From contig VZTI01005557.1 of NCBI GenBank assembly GCA_013397865.1, positions 1,603,799-1,667,798 on the forward strand: DNA of 64,000 nucleotides, written 5' to 3'. The notes beneath the pieces were generated by a model that saw nothing but the letters and a program-made list of their open reading frames with translations, was not told where the DNA came from and ran no database searches. The DNA comes from Struthidea cinerea. Taxonomy: Eukaryota; Chordata; Aves; Passeriformes; Corcoracidae. Below, one piece after another: positions 25,701 through 64,000 of this stretch. Made by a program: the position numbers and the translations under genes. How positions within the stretch are numbered: the first letter of the stretch is position 1; each line of letters starts with the position of its first letter.

Positions 25701-28676
25701 CAAAAGGCAGACTTTCCTCAAGACTTTATTTCAAATCTATTTAGAACTTAAATATAAATAACAATCCTGACTAATTTTTCATTGTTGCATTTTATGCTAC
25801 AGTGTAAAATGTTTAAATAGGAATTTTCATTACAAAATTATCTGATTTCTTCTCCAAGTGCTTTCAGATCAGTTAAAACACAGTAAGAGCAAAAGCAGGG
25901 AATGTTTAATTATAGACAGTATTAATTGTGGTAAGTTCTGGGTCAAAGAAGATGGAGATGACAGAAGTCATAAAAGTTGGAGCTTGTGAGGGCTGTTGCT
26001 GAGAGCCCACAATCTATAAAAACTATGTTCCCAGCTCCCTAAAATGTCTCACCAGCTGTTGCCTGTCACACCGACTGTGGGCAGCACACACATGACTTTC
26101 CTGGCTTTCTGTTGGGATCTGCCTTCCAACGCTCCATCCTCAAGACAGTTTCAGGGGGAGCCCTGCTGGTGTCAGTAGCACACACAGGTAATGGTTTCTA
26201 AGCATCCGTCTGCAGCAGGTTCACACTTTCCCTGTCATTTCATTCCCTGCTGGTGTTAGCAGGCAGTTCCTGGTCTAGACTGAGCTTTGGGGTTAATGCC
26301 AGTGCATTTCCTATAATCCAGCCACCAGGAGCCCCTCTCAGAAGGCTTGTGAAGGTGGTGAAAGACACGACCAATGTGCTGCCCAGGTGAGCTGTAGAGA
26401 GCTCCCCACTGGGCAGTGGTAGCTGTTGAGGAGGTCCAGCAGGATAAAGGATGTGTCCTATGACAGGAGGATCCTACAGAGCCCCAGAGCTGCCTTGTGC
26501 CTGACCCCATAGAGGCTGAACACCCCTTGGATGGCACATGGGAAGCCAAATGAGGGCCAACACTGGGGAGCAAGGATGACCCCCTTCATCTGTAGCTGCA
26601 CTTCATTTCCCTCTTTGACAGTGTTCTTCTTCTACCAACAGCTTGACAATAGCAGCAACCCATTCTTTAAATGGCCCAACATCCATCCTGAGACACTTGA
26701 TTCAAAGTCTCTCCCTAGGTTTTCTGTGGCTCTATGAATGCCACACCACCATGGTAATGCTTTCAGTCCTACAAGAAAGAGGCACAAAGAGTGGGATTGA
26801 CTGACTCTGACTTTTTTAGAAAAATACGCCAATGCAGTCATCTTCTGGCTACAAATATCCATGGGAAGCGTAGATGTGTCCTTTAATAACAGGGAGAGTG
26901 CTTAAAAAAGAACATTATGTTGCTGCGTTGCCTTCACCCCAGTAAATTGCAGCATTTTCATTTTCCTGTATTTATTGCATTGAAGTGTTTATATCACTGT
27001 GAAGCAAATATTTGCTTTCAAAGGTCACTCACTGCATCTCTCTTCCTCTGGGGATAGACACAGGTCTCGCTGAGCCTTCAGTGTAACTCCATACGGATTA
27101 TATAATGTACTTGCTATAGGATTCTTCATTGCATCTTAGCACTACTGAAATAGCAGATGCAGAATTCAAAGTATAAAAGGAAATGTCTTTCCATTAGCCA
27201 GTCTCTCTTTGTATTTCTCTCTAACATTCAGTCTGTTGTGCTTCTGTACAAGCACTGGCATAAGGTAGGAGACCGTCTGCAGGGAATTTGATGTAAATCA
27301 CCCAAGTGCCTGGAGTTACTTGCATTGTGTAGGAGACAGAGCGCAGCCTGGAACATGCTGTACACAGTATTTTGTAGCAATGTTTGGGCTTTTTTTTTTT
27401 CTTTTCAAAGAGCACTGTAGATGTTTGTGTGTGAACCCAGAGGATTTCCTTTCCTTTTTCCGAAATGGAAAAACCAAGGTCCTCATGAAATTCTGAGGCT
27501 GAATTTGTATAGGCAATTACTGCAAGTATAAACACAAATTGAGTGAATGTAGTGGCTGTAACTTCTGTAGCAACCTTTTATTTTTTTTTAATCAAAGTTT
27601 TAAATCTAGAGAGCTTAACATATTACATCCCTACTTTGGTTTTCTGATCTGTCATCTCTGCAGGGACTGTAGATAAAATAACATGTAGTTTAAGTTAAAA
27701 GAACAGAGTATACTTTGGAGAGTTTATTCTTGTTATATTAGAGGTTCCTAAGGCAATCATAGGATTTTGATACTTGGTTCAAATTAACTTGAATGAGAAC
27801 AGAATGAAAAATATCAGCTAGTACCAACAATTTAAATTCTGCAAGGAATTTGTTATGTCAAGTCCTCAATACTATCTTAGGCCTGTTTCTGTTCTAGCAA
27901 AGCAAGAGCAGGTGTCAGTGGGCCCAAGCCAGACCTTATGCTTTTGAAAGTCTGTCTAGTATCGGTAAGAGAAAATTCATCATGGTTTAGCTTTCCTTGA
28001 CCATTCCTGAAATCATTCATTTTTAACACTTTAAAATGTCAGGAGAACTATAGGTGTTCCTAAGAAACAGCACAGAGGAAGACCTGTTAATTTGTACTTT
28101 AGAGCAATAATTCCCTTTAAAACATAATTCTGCTCTCTACAGGATTTTTATTGATAACAGGGTTTGTTGTTGTAAATTCATGACACTGGAATGGCATTTC
28201 AGCCTCAACAGGACTTTTCACGGAAAATCCTATCTCTAATCTGTCCTATTCCACATTATTAATTGCAAAATCTGAAAAAAAATTAAAATCATTCCCTGTT
28301 ATCTACAAAATATATGTAGTTTATCATACTGTGTGCGAATCAGTAACCTTTATTGATTCTTGGGCATGGTTTTCTATTAAATAAAGTTGAATCAGCATAG
28401 CTGCGGGGCACTTCTGTTTATGACTAAAACTTGATGTAAAATGACTTGTCTGGAAGAACGCTTTTTGCTATTTCTCAATCCATTCTAAGTGCTTTACAAA
28501 TACCAAACAATCTCAATAAACCTGTCAAGTTCGATCACTTGCTGCACAACATCTTTCCGGTTACAAGCTCTGACACTTTTTTTAGCTTGATGCAAAATAA
28601 GATGCTTCTGTCACTCAGATGCCAACTGATGGTTCTAACAAACCAAGCAGGGTAACTAAAAAAAACCCCACAAGAG
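22772..28676. other. non-coding stretch, putative SNAP25 intron 1
   Basis: No gene recognised. A purine-rich GAGA patch lies near 24,211-24,236 and a pair of abutting RE1-like half-sites at 25,171-25,189 (see findings). Short open frames have no supporting splice signals or homology I can recall. Confidence 0.5.
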
Positions 28677-28956
28677 CATGGAGTGACAGGACAAGGGACA
28701 ATGGCTTCCAACTGACAGGGAGTAGGTTTAGATTAAACGTTAGGAAGAAATTCTCGACTATGAGGATGGTGAGTCACTGGAACAGGTTGTCAAGAGAAGC
28801 TGTGGATGCCCCATCCCTGGAAGTGTTCAAGGTCTGGATGGACGGAACTCTGAGCAACCTGGTCTAGTGAAAGGTGTCCCTGCCCATAGCAGGGGGCTGG
28901 AATGAGATGATCTTTAAGGAACCTTCCAACACAAACCATTCTGTGCTTCTGTGAAT
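28677..28956 (+). mobile_element. CR1 LINE, 5'-truncated 3' end
   Basis: About 280 bp with the unmistakable CR1 3' region. Landmarks are GAGTGACAGGACAAGGG at the start, AGGAAGAAATTCT, GTGAGTCACTGGAACAGG, GCCCCATCCCTGGAAGTGTT, AGCAACCTGGTCTAGTG, AAGGTGTCCCTGCCCATAGC, GATGATCTTTAAGG and CTTCCAAC, ending in two copies of the family's 8-bp 3' repeat (ATTCTGTG, then CTTCTGTG). CR1 is the dominant LINE of birds and reptiles. It lies in sense orientation in intron 1, keeps no full reverse transcriptase frame, and is inactive. Confidence 0.95.
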
Positions 28957-31578
28957 GTTTCTCCACATTGTTTCTTTTTTTTTGCACTACTCATCAGCAC
29001 CACTGGCTCATGATCAAAAAAATTAATAAGGAAAACATCAAAAGTCACGCTGGAATCAACCTGAGAACAGAATTTTCTGTGCAGTTTTTTTTTTTTTTTT
29101 TATCTGCAGAGACTGACCAACAGTGAATACATAAATTGCTATTGTCAGTAGAAGCCCTCATGTCACCTCCACTTGCTTACAGGTCTGTAATTATTCAGCT
29201 CACACTGGATATGCTTAGAGAATGAACCAAATCCCCTGTTAGCATCCCACCCTCTCACTGATGCATCACCTCCCACTTCACAGCTAGTGAGATGCTACCA
29301 CACAGACACAGCACAGAACCACTTTCCTGCCCCTCAACATCTATATGTATTTACCAATTAGATCAAAGTCCTAAACAAATTGTCTTGATTTTTGCTAAAG
29401 CTCAGTGCTGCTATTCCACCACTGCAAGCGTAGCGAGGGTCCAGGTAGAGGAGAATATTTTAACTAGATTCTCCAAAACTAGGTCCACAGGCTTAATCTT
29501 GGTGTTCTGGTACAGAGGCTATGCCAGAAATATTTCAGCGCTGGGTTGTGTGCCTCAGTCTGGGAAAAACCCACAATCTGTGAAGCAGTGACCAGTGCTA
29601 GAGCCAGCCTGTGCCAAGTGGGACAGGAGTTTGGAGCATGGTTCTTTACCAAAATAGCTTCTTCTTATCCCACCTGAGCATGCTCCATTTGCTGGCCAGG
29701 AAAAGTGTCTTCCTGGAGCTGCGTGATGTGCCACGAAGGGCACACACACCAGCACAGCAGCAGGGTGGGAAGGTTGGAGTGGCCTTGAGAGTATCCCCAC
29801 ACTTTCACATGCCCTTCAGGAAGAGACCAGTTCCCGGTTTCTCTTTTCCTCCTAAATATCCGAGTGCACCATTTTTTGTAAAGCTCATTTCCTGCTGTTT
29901 GTGAGCATCCTTGAAGTGTCCGATACCAGCCTGAGTATTAGCCATGAAATTAAGCTCTGCCTTTGCATCAGCCAGGGCTGCAGACAAGTTGCCTAAGCTT
30001 GGTCCTTCACACTGCTGTGACCATGCAGCTGGCAGGACCAGGTGGCCTCCTTCTCCAGCAGACATTTGGGCTCCTACACATGGTGTGACCCATCACAAAA
30101 CGTCAGCCTCCCTCTGACAAGGATGTGGCAATGTCCTCAGTGATGAAAGTAGAATGCTGTGCCAGTAGCTGCAGGGCTGACTCCTCGAGATGGATTTCTT
30201 CCTGCTGTAGCTTCAAAGAGGAAAAGCAACCATGAGTGAGGGCACAGCTAATGTGAAGGCTTGAAGGTCACATATTCCCTCTTAGATAAGAAAAACAGCA
30301 AATCTGTTGCCAAAGCTGCAGAGGAAATGCAAGGAGCTGTCTGCTTTCCTTATACCTTTCTAAGCAAACAGGGTGTGATCCAGGAAATGTCGCTGCCACC
30401 CAGCTGTACCTGCTCAGCCCATACTCCTGATGTCCTGATGGAGAGCACCATCAAAGTGAGGAATGGTTTAATCTCCAATATATAGTGACTTCCATTTAAA
30501 CAGGGTTGTTATTGCTAAAATTTTAGAGCCAAGCTCTGCCCTGAATTATTTTGTTTCATAAAGGCTGCACATATCGCAAAGACAGGACAGAAAACAGCCC
30601 CCGGGATCCTGCCTTCTCAGAGCAGCTTTGCTGAAAGGGGCTGCTTTTGTCCTCTTTCTGTAATTGAGCATGATGGCATCTGCTTTATGGCTGTTTACTT
30701 GCAGTCCCCCACAACTTCCCCACCTCCTCTGCACCTGCAATTAGGTTTTCCTGCAATGAACAAATCTAACATTCAGTGAGCAGTAATTTGCAATGTGCCA
30801 TGCTTGAATCAAGCAAAGAAATAAGCCAGTGTTGTTGTTATAAAGACCTGACAGATGGTAGGAGGGCCCGCCTTTCTTAATCAAGTCATGCTCAGTAATC
30901 AGAGCTAGCTTGAATTTGTAAAAAAAAAGAAACCCTACCCAAATGAGGATTAATAGGCTGCATCCTGACCTCTGGTTAGGACCAGCACAGGGGTGTCATT
31001 CTGTATCAAGAGGGATAACCAAGAGCAGAACCTGACCCTCTTTGTGGAGAAGTGGAAAATACCAGTTAGGTCCTACCTTCGATTCCTCCAAAATGAAGGA
31101 TTCTCCCAGGTAGACTTTTCCCAGTCTAGCTGTAAATATTATTTCATAGTCTGAAGTATATCATGGTGGACAAATCATTAGCTGATAAAAATCCTCGAAG
31201 TTTCGTAGTCTTTAATTTAATTGCAAATGTGTTAGCTGAGCATCCAGCCTTCCAAACAATGCAGCTGAAACATAGGACATGAGGGGCATAGGCTTGATCT
31301 TGACCTCCTTCACATTAAGCCTTTTAATTCTAGAGAAGAATGAATGGGTTTCAAGATTGTTTCTGGCAGCAAATTAACATCTGAGTGTCCAGCTTCCATA
31401 TGAATTACATTTGAAAGGTTAAGAAAAAAGGAAGGATTTGCTCTCTACTACGTAGGAATTACTATCCAGAACGAGAATTGGGGTGAGGACACTGATGTAA
31501 TAAAAGCACTTTTGTGGGACTGACCTTTAAGCACGGCTCCTAACCGCACTGTTTCTCTTCCTTTTCGCTGTCTTCCAG
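28957..31578. other. non-coding stretch, 3' end of SNAP25 intron 1
   Basis: Ends with the acceptor of exon 2: a pyrimidine tract (TTTCTCTTCCTTTTCGCTG...) and AG at 31,577-31,578. A run of 17 T lies at 29,085-29,101. No other gene recognised. Confidence 0.6.
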
Positions 31579-59494
<27,916 letters not shown>

Positions 59495-59689
59495 ATGCAG
59501 AGAAGTGCATTTCCTTTTAATGCTGTCCAGCAGGGCAGCACCTTCATGCTTTTATCATGGTATTTATCTACTAGGTTTGCACACATGCACATATCAGCCC
59601 CATTGTAAATGTTGTCCTGTGTAGTTTGTCAGCTTTCCAAAAATGATACTTGTAATTATTTTTTTCTAGATATCTTTCTTTCCAAAGGT

Positions 59690-59697
59690 TGTACATA
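59690..59697 (+). promoter_or_regulatory. Pumilio-type element in the 3' UTR
   Basis: TGTACATA fits the Pumilio recognition element UGUANAUA exactly. Pumilio proteins repress many neuronal mRNAs; binding here is inference. Confidence 0.45.
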
Positions 59698-59898
59698 GTG
59701 CTGATTTGATGGCTATAGCTCACTATGATGTTTTTTGGGGTTTTTCCTTTCCTTTCCTTGTTTCTGTTTTGGATTCCTTTCCTTTTTTTTCCCTCTCCTC
59801 ATTTTTCTGTTTTTTTTAATGATGTTTGCTGAATGACAACACTGTTGGAATGCTAAACGTGCTGTTAACCTTTAAATATACAGTATTGTTCTTGTAAA

Positions 59899-59912
59899 AC
59901 TGTGACATTCCA
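59899..59912 (+). promoter_or_regulatory. overlapping miR-27 and miR-1/206 seed matches
   Basis: ACTGTGA (59,899-59,905) matches miR-27 nucleotides 2-8 and ACATTCCA (59,905-59,912) is an 8-mer match to miR-1/206. The two sites share one base. A second ACTGTGA lies at 60,627-60,633. Confidence 0.4.
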
Positions 59913-60094
59913 CAGAGCTACTGCCATGCTCCTGTCTTTGGGTATCATGATGTTTAAGCACTTAAACCTGCTGTCTTCAGTTCTTCATTGCCATTATCTG
60001 TTGTTATGATTTCATGATTAGACAATGTGAAATTATATTACTATAACAAGCATTGCACTAAAAAGTGATGTGATTTATGCATTTATGCATGAGG

Positions 60095-60100
60095 AATAAA
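60095..60100 (+). terminator. SNAP25: proximal polyadenylation signal AATAAA
   Basis: Canonical hexamer 600 nt into the 3' UTR, in GAGGAATAAATAGAC. The following sequence is not markedly GT-rich, so use is uncertain. Confidence 0.4.
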
Positions 60101-60333
60101 TAGACTTTTAGACTCCTACTTAAACAAGAATTTTCCCATGGCAGTAGCACACCAACAATGACAACAAAAGCATGCTCAGTATTCGGACTCTTTTGGGACT
60201 ATGTTATACCAGCAAGTTTGCAGTTGTGCCACTTTTTTCTTGTTGATATATATATAGTTATTAATCATGATCATTTTTTTTAATTACGAAAAAAAGAGGG
60301 ATTTGGCACTCACCATTTAGCCATTGCCAGCAA

Positions 60334-60339
60334 AATAAA
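60334..60339 (+). terminator. SNAP25: alternative polyadenylation signal AATAAA
   Basis: Canonical hexamer in GCAAAATAAAAGC, 840 nt after the stop. Its use would drop the miR-153 site and the second miR-27 site. Confidence 0.4.
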
Positions 60340-60543
60340 AGCTTGGCTGAAAATACGTCAAAGACAAAAAGAAATAAGTGTAATATATTGGGTTTGTCTG
60401 CTGCTTTTGAAGACTATCTTTTGGAGGAAACAACTACCATATGAAATGGTGCAAAGAAATGTAATTTTTATAAGGCTCTCTCTTACTAGTCGCTATCCCC
60501 ATGTGGTTTGTTATCGGTACAGTTCTCTGTTGCTTACCTAGAG

Positions 60544-60550
60544 CTATGCA
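60544..60550 (+). promoter_or_regulatory. miR-153 seed match
   Basis: CTATGCA is complementary to miR-153 nucleotides 2-8. miR-153 is a reported regulator of SNAP-25 in zebrafish, so this is a plausible functional site. Confidence 0.5.
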
Positions 60551-60726
60551 CACCAAATCGCTGAGATGTTTAGTAGCTGACAATTAAAAAATAATTAAAA
60601 AACCTAAATGAATGAACTCTAGATAAACTGTGAGATAAATATCATTTACAGCATGTAATATGAAAATTCCTTATGTCTCCTGTCAGTTTGTGAAGTGATT
60701 GACATTTTGTAGCTAGTTTAAAGATT

Positions 60727-60732
60727 ATTAAA
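60727..60732 (+). terminator. SNAP25: main candidate polyadenylation signal ATTAAA
   Basis: ATTAAA with a T- and GT-rich stretch 30-55 nt downstream, at a distance from the stop codon that matches the usual SNAP25 mRNA length. Confidence 0.6.
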
Positions 60733-61283
60733 AATTATAGATCTCAGAATCCATGCTTGCTTTATCCATTTGTTGCCCTGTGTTTCAGTGACAACTACTT
60801 ATTTGCCACTTGCGTGGGAGAAGAAGTGCAAAGCCTAAAGACTCTTTACAAACTACTTTTGTATTGTATTTAGTGGGAAACTAAAGATTTTGGTTTGCAA
60901 TACCGTAGAAAAGTAACTACCGTAAAAACAGCATTTTACACTTGGTACATACCAAGTGACTATTATTTTAAAACACCTGGCTTGAATTGCCAAACACGGA
61001 ATTAAAATATTTTTCTCGTGTTCAAGGGAAAGAAAAAATGAAGTAAATGTTATGGTACAGAGGGGTACAATTCCTTAGGTGATAAACTCCATTCTTGTAG
61101 TGGATTTAGACATGTGCTAATACACCTCTTTTTAAGAAGGCTTTGACCTACAGAATTTGGATAGTCTGCTAACAATAATTTTCTCAAATGACTAACAACA
61201 ACTAGGGTTTGCTGCCAATGAAAAGTGTTATCATATTTTCCCAGGGTTTTTTCCCCTATATGGAAAAATTAGAATTAATTCTG

Positions 61284-61305
61284 CATGAGTGACAGTTCAC
61301 TCATG
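61284..61305. repeat. hairpin, 9-bp arms and 4-nt loop
   Basis: CATGAGTGA (61,284-61,292) and TCACTCATG (61,297-61,305) are perfect complements around CAGT. Confidence 0.85.
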
Positions 61306-63191
61306 TGTCTCACATGGCCGTAAGTCAAAATACACAAAGAACATAAATGCTTGCATAATTAAAATTGCATGATAATGCAGACAAGCTACATTTTCTTTAG
61401 CAGCTTTTTATTTTTGGTATCTATTAAAAATTCATTTATGCAAATATTTCCCCCCACTACTTCAAACCAAAGAATAAACTTCAAGCAAACACTTTTAATC
61501 TGCTGACCATTTCCAATCATGTCTGTTCAGGCGTTCCAGTATTTGTGACAGCACAATCATTCTGCAATGTCAAAGCCTGTTGGGGAAGGGCAATAATCAT
61601 ACTGGAAAATGCATCACAATGGGAACATACAAATGCAAGGATATTTGCAAAGGATGAGAAATATATAAGAAACTAATGAAGATATTAATGGAGGTATTAT
61701 TTTTTGTATTTGACAAGAATGCACCCTATCTGAAGAAACTCATACTTCCAAAAGCCATTAAAGCTGATCAAAAATATAACTGTTTCTGTGAAGGAACATG
61801 TATTGACATCTGTTTTTGTCTTGAACAAAGATCAAAACCCGAACTATTGGAACTTTTTGCCAAAGGGGGAGCTTAAAGGACAGAAATTTTGAAATGTTTC
61901 ATTGCAGCTGTCTTTGTATCCTCCTCCACCACATGCAGGGTCTTCTATGAGCTGGCTGAAAATTAATCCAGTAAATATGTTTAATATATTGCATTTCTCT
62001 GATATTTTTTGAAATTGAAATAATGCAAGGAAAGGCTCGATCTCATGCAGTTTGTCATTACAACAATCTGCTTTTGTTTGTTAAGTTGTGTGCACCCCAA
62101 ATCCCTGATGTAGCAGCTGACTCAAAAGGGGGACACCCCAGATGCTTTAACCAGAACATTGCCTCAAATGTGGCCTTTCCCTTTTTGCCCCTTTTCTCCC
62201 TCGGGTTGGCTCCTGGGTCCCTGATACACTGCAGCCTCTCCCTGAGGCTGAACAAGCCCAGTGCAGAGTTACCTGTTAGAGGGCAAGGTTCACTAGAAGG
62301 AATGGGACACGGCAAGGAGCTGGAATTACAACTCCCCTAAGATAAAATGGCCATATTGAAAGACACAAAGTTTGATAAAATACCACTTATTTCTAGACTT
62401 TTAATGCAATTTCACCAGTGGTTTGTAGGATGGCAAATCCTCATGTTGGTATTGGTTTGAGGTGGTTACAGGGAAAAGGTTTTTTAATATTCACAAATGG
62501 CATAGCGGAACAAACCACTCTGCTGGATAAGTTGAACAAAAAGACAAAGTCCGTTGAGCTCTAAAAATCCACAATTAATAACTTATTTCATGCATTCTCC
62601 TCCTTTCCTGGCCTAGGTGAGAAATGGCAATATAAAAGTAACCCCAAGGAAGGATATTTGAATGTTATTCCTCAGCAGAACAAAATTCATAAGTAGTGTA
62701 ATAACTCATGAAAAAAGAAAAAAAATTACCTTCATCTAATATCTGACCTGATTTCAGCGGGGAGGAACTAAGAAAGAAACTGAAAAAGGTAAGTAAAAAT
62801 CAAAGTGGGTTACCTCTAAGAAACCTTAAAACTTCTAGGTTGTTAATGATTCCCAACCTTAGGATAAACACAGTGCTTTTGAACTCCAGAGAGTGTGTTA
62901 CAGCTTTCTGGATTAACACAAATGCAAGAAAAGAAACTGGATAATACTCAGCATCTCGTGGTTTGGCAGAGCATGTGTTATGAAAAGTGAATGGATTTGA
63001 TGCAAAGGTAAAGTGAAAAGTAACCGATTATTATTATTGAAGATTCGGTGATATTACTGTATATAACAGAAATTTGTAACTAAAAAAAAAATCAATGAGG
63101 CTTGATTTTAATTTGTTTTTAGGAAAAATAAATTTTATTAGCTTACATGGACTAAATACATCCTTCATTTCTGAAGAAAACTAAATTTGCC

Positions 63192-63212
63192 ACAGTTTGC
63201 ATGGCAAACTGT
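63192..63212. repeat. hairpin, 9-bp arms and 3-nt loop
   Basis: ACAGTTTGC (63,192-63,200) and GCAAACTGT (63,204-63,212) are perfect complements around ATG. Confidence 0.85.
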
Positions 63213-63940
63213 AAAGCGCCCCCTGAGAGAGATGCCTGTGCCATGTGACACACTTATTATAGATACACTTTAAATCTAGAAATACAGATGATAATTATTC
63301 TCCAAAATATTCTGTGTGCCACACTAACTGCTAACATCCACAGGCTTTGGATCTGGACCTGAATATGCAGAGATCACCAAAGACTTTATTTAAGGTGTCT
63401 GGAAGCAGATGAACCAATGCACACGCATTTTTTTTCTTCCTTCTTCCTTCTCCTTTGTGTGCATGTGCACATATAACTCTTTTATTTTAAAGGCATGGAA
63501 AAGGGAAGAGATAAGGACTTGATAATATGGAAAATTATGTGTGTTAGAGACAGCTTAAGTATGTGCACGGCTGCTGTGTGCGCCTGTGGGCGTAGGTGTG
63601 TAGGATGTGACTGCTGTCTGCTGAGCCATTTAGTTGCCTTTCTAGAAAGAGGACAGTTTGTTTGGAAGTTAGTGGAACACAGAGTATTTTTAAACCTGCA
63701 AACAGCTACAAGAAATGCAGACAGAGGAGAGAAACCCTGCTGAGAAGTTAGGGCGTTGGGCTGGTTGGATGGGGTCGGGGGGGGGCAGGTTCCAGATGAT
63801 TTACTTTGCCAGTGTTGGATCCCTCTGTAACAGTATTAGGAGGGATTATGTTTGTGTTGTAAAATACCGAACACTTTTGAATGTTATTTTGTAAATAAAA
63901 AATACCCTCTCCCCCTTCAAAAAAAGGATACATCAAAAAG

Positions 63941-63960
63941 AAAAAAAAAAAAAAAAAAAA
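63941..63960 (+). repeat. A20 homopolymer
   Basis: Twenty consecutive A, preceded by A-rich sequence and followed by CAAACCCCAC. It could be the tail of a retroposed sequence or a simple repeat; no element body is recognised upstream. Confidence 0.9.
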
Positions 63961-64000
63961 CAAACCCCACAAGATGGTGATGAGGGAAATCAAAATAAAC

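Larger units (their letters stand above)
59495..60752 (+). other. SNAP25: SNAP25 3' UTR
   Basis: About 1.25 kb of AT-rich sequence after the stop. The end is placed 20-25 nt after the ATTAAA at 60,727-60,732, which is followed by a T/GT-rich stretch (TTTATCC...TGTTGCCCTGTGTTTC). The length matches the roughly 1.2 kb 3' UTR of mammalian SNAP25 as I recall it. Earlier AATAAA hexamers at 60,095 and 60,334 could give shorter forms. Regulatory motifs are listed separately. Confidence 0.75.
60753..64000. other. 3' flanking region, no gene recognised
   Basis: 3.2 kb of mostly AT-rich sequence. It holds a 31-nt exon-like block at 62,758-62,788, two short perfect hairpins (61,284-61,305 and 63,192-63,212), and a run of 20 A at 63,941-63,960. 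If SNAP25 uses a more distal poly(A) site, part of this could still be 3' UTR. Confidence 0.6.

Noticed and set aside
28993..29006. RE1 left half-site ATCAGCACCA
   Set aside because: No matching right half-site in any accepted spacing; half-sites alone are frequent.
61676..61876. 66-codon sense open frame downstream of SNAP25
   Set aside because: Short, with no domain, no start-context or transcript support, in AT-rich flanking DNA.
62215..62275. Short stretch resembling antisense CR1 (CCTGAGGCTGAACAAGCCCA)
   Set aside because: Only about 30 nt look alike and the flanks do not continue the CR1 sequence, so it cannot be supported as an element.

Overview
The window is vertebrate, almost certainly avian, nuclear DNA. 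It holds one recognisable protein-coding gene, SNAP25, on the + strand. Seven coding exon positions, one of them present as two alternative versions (5a and 5b), can be read directly. With exon 5b they join in frame into a 206-residue SNAP-25 that, as far as I can recall, matches the mammalian protein at every residue. The bird assignment rests on a 3'-terminal CR1 LINE fragment in intron 1, and on a roughly 1.05 kb LTR that I recognise as a common endogenous-retrovirus (ERVL-like) LTR family of neoavian birds. The species cannot be named from this sequence.

Layout. 1-640 is a CpG-rich block, the only one in the window, and is the best candidate for the SNAP25 promoter and untranslated first exon, although I could not place exon 1. 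From there to 31.58 kb is non-coding sequence taken as intron 1; it contains the LTR (about 9.11-10.16 kb), a 52/56-bp alternating minisatellite (22.45-22.77 kb) and the CR1 fragment (28.68-28.96 kb). Coding exon 2 carries the start codon (31,642). Exons 3 (32,351-32,392), 4 (40,596-40,644), 5a (48,674-48,791), 5b (48,929-49,046), 6 (52,820-52,945), 7 (55,067-55,211) and 8 (59,426-59,494, stop) follow. The 3' UTR is about 1.25 kb and probably ends near 60.75 kb. From there to the end I recognise no gene, only a 31-nt exon-like block at 62,758-62,788.

How it works. SNAP-25 is the plasma-membrane Qb/Qc-SNARE of regulated exocytosis. Exons 2-5 encode SNARE helix 1 and the start of the palmitoylated cysteine linker; exons 6-8 encode the rest of the linker and SNARE helix 2. 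Exons 5a and 5b are mutually exclusive duplicates of equal length (118 nt). Using both or neither shifts the frame into an early stop, which I checked codon by codon. The 3' UTR contains seed matches for miR-153 (a reported SNAP25 regulator), miR-27 and miR-1/206, and a Pumilio-type motif.

I did not find a new biological system. The points most worth checking are the splicing logic around exon 5, the distal-branch-point architecture of exon 4, the alternating-length minisatellite, the 31-nt exon-like block downstream, and a few strong hairpins and RE1/REST-like motifs.
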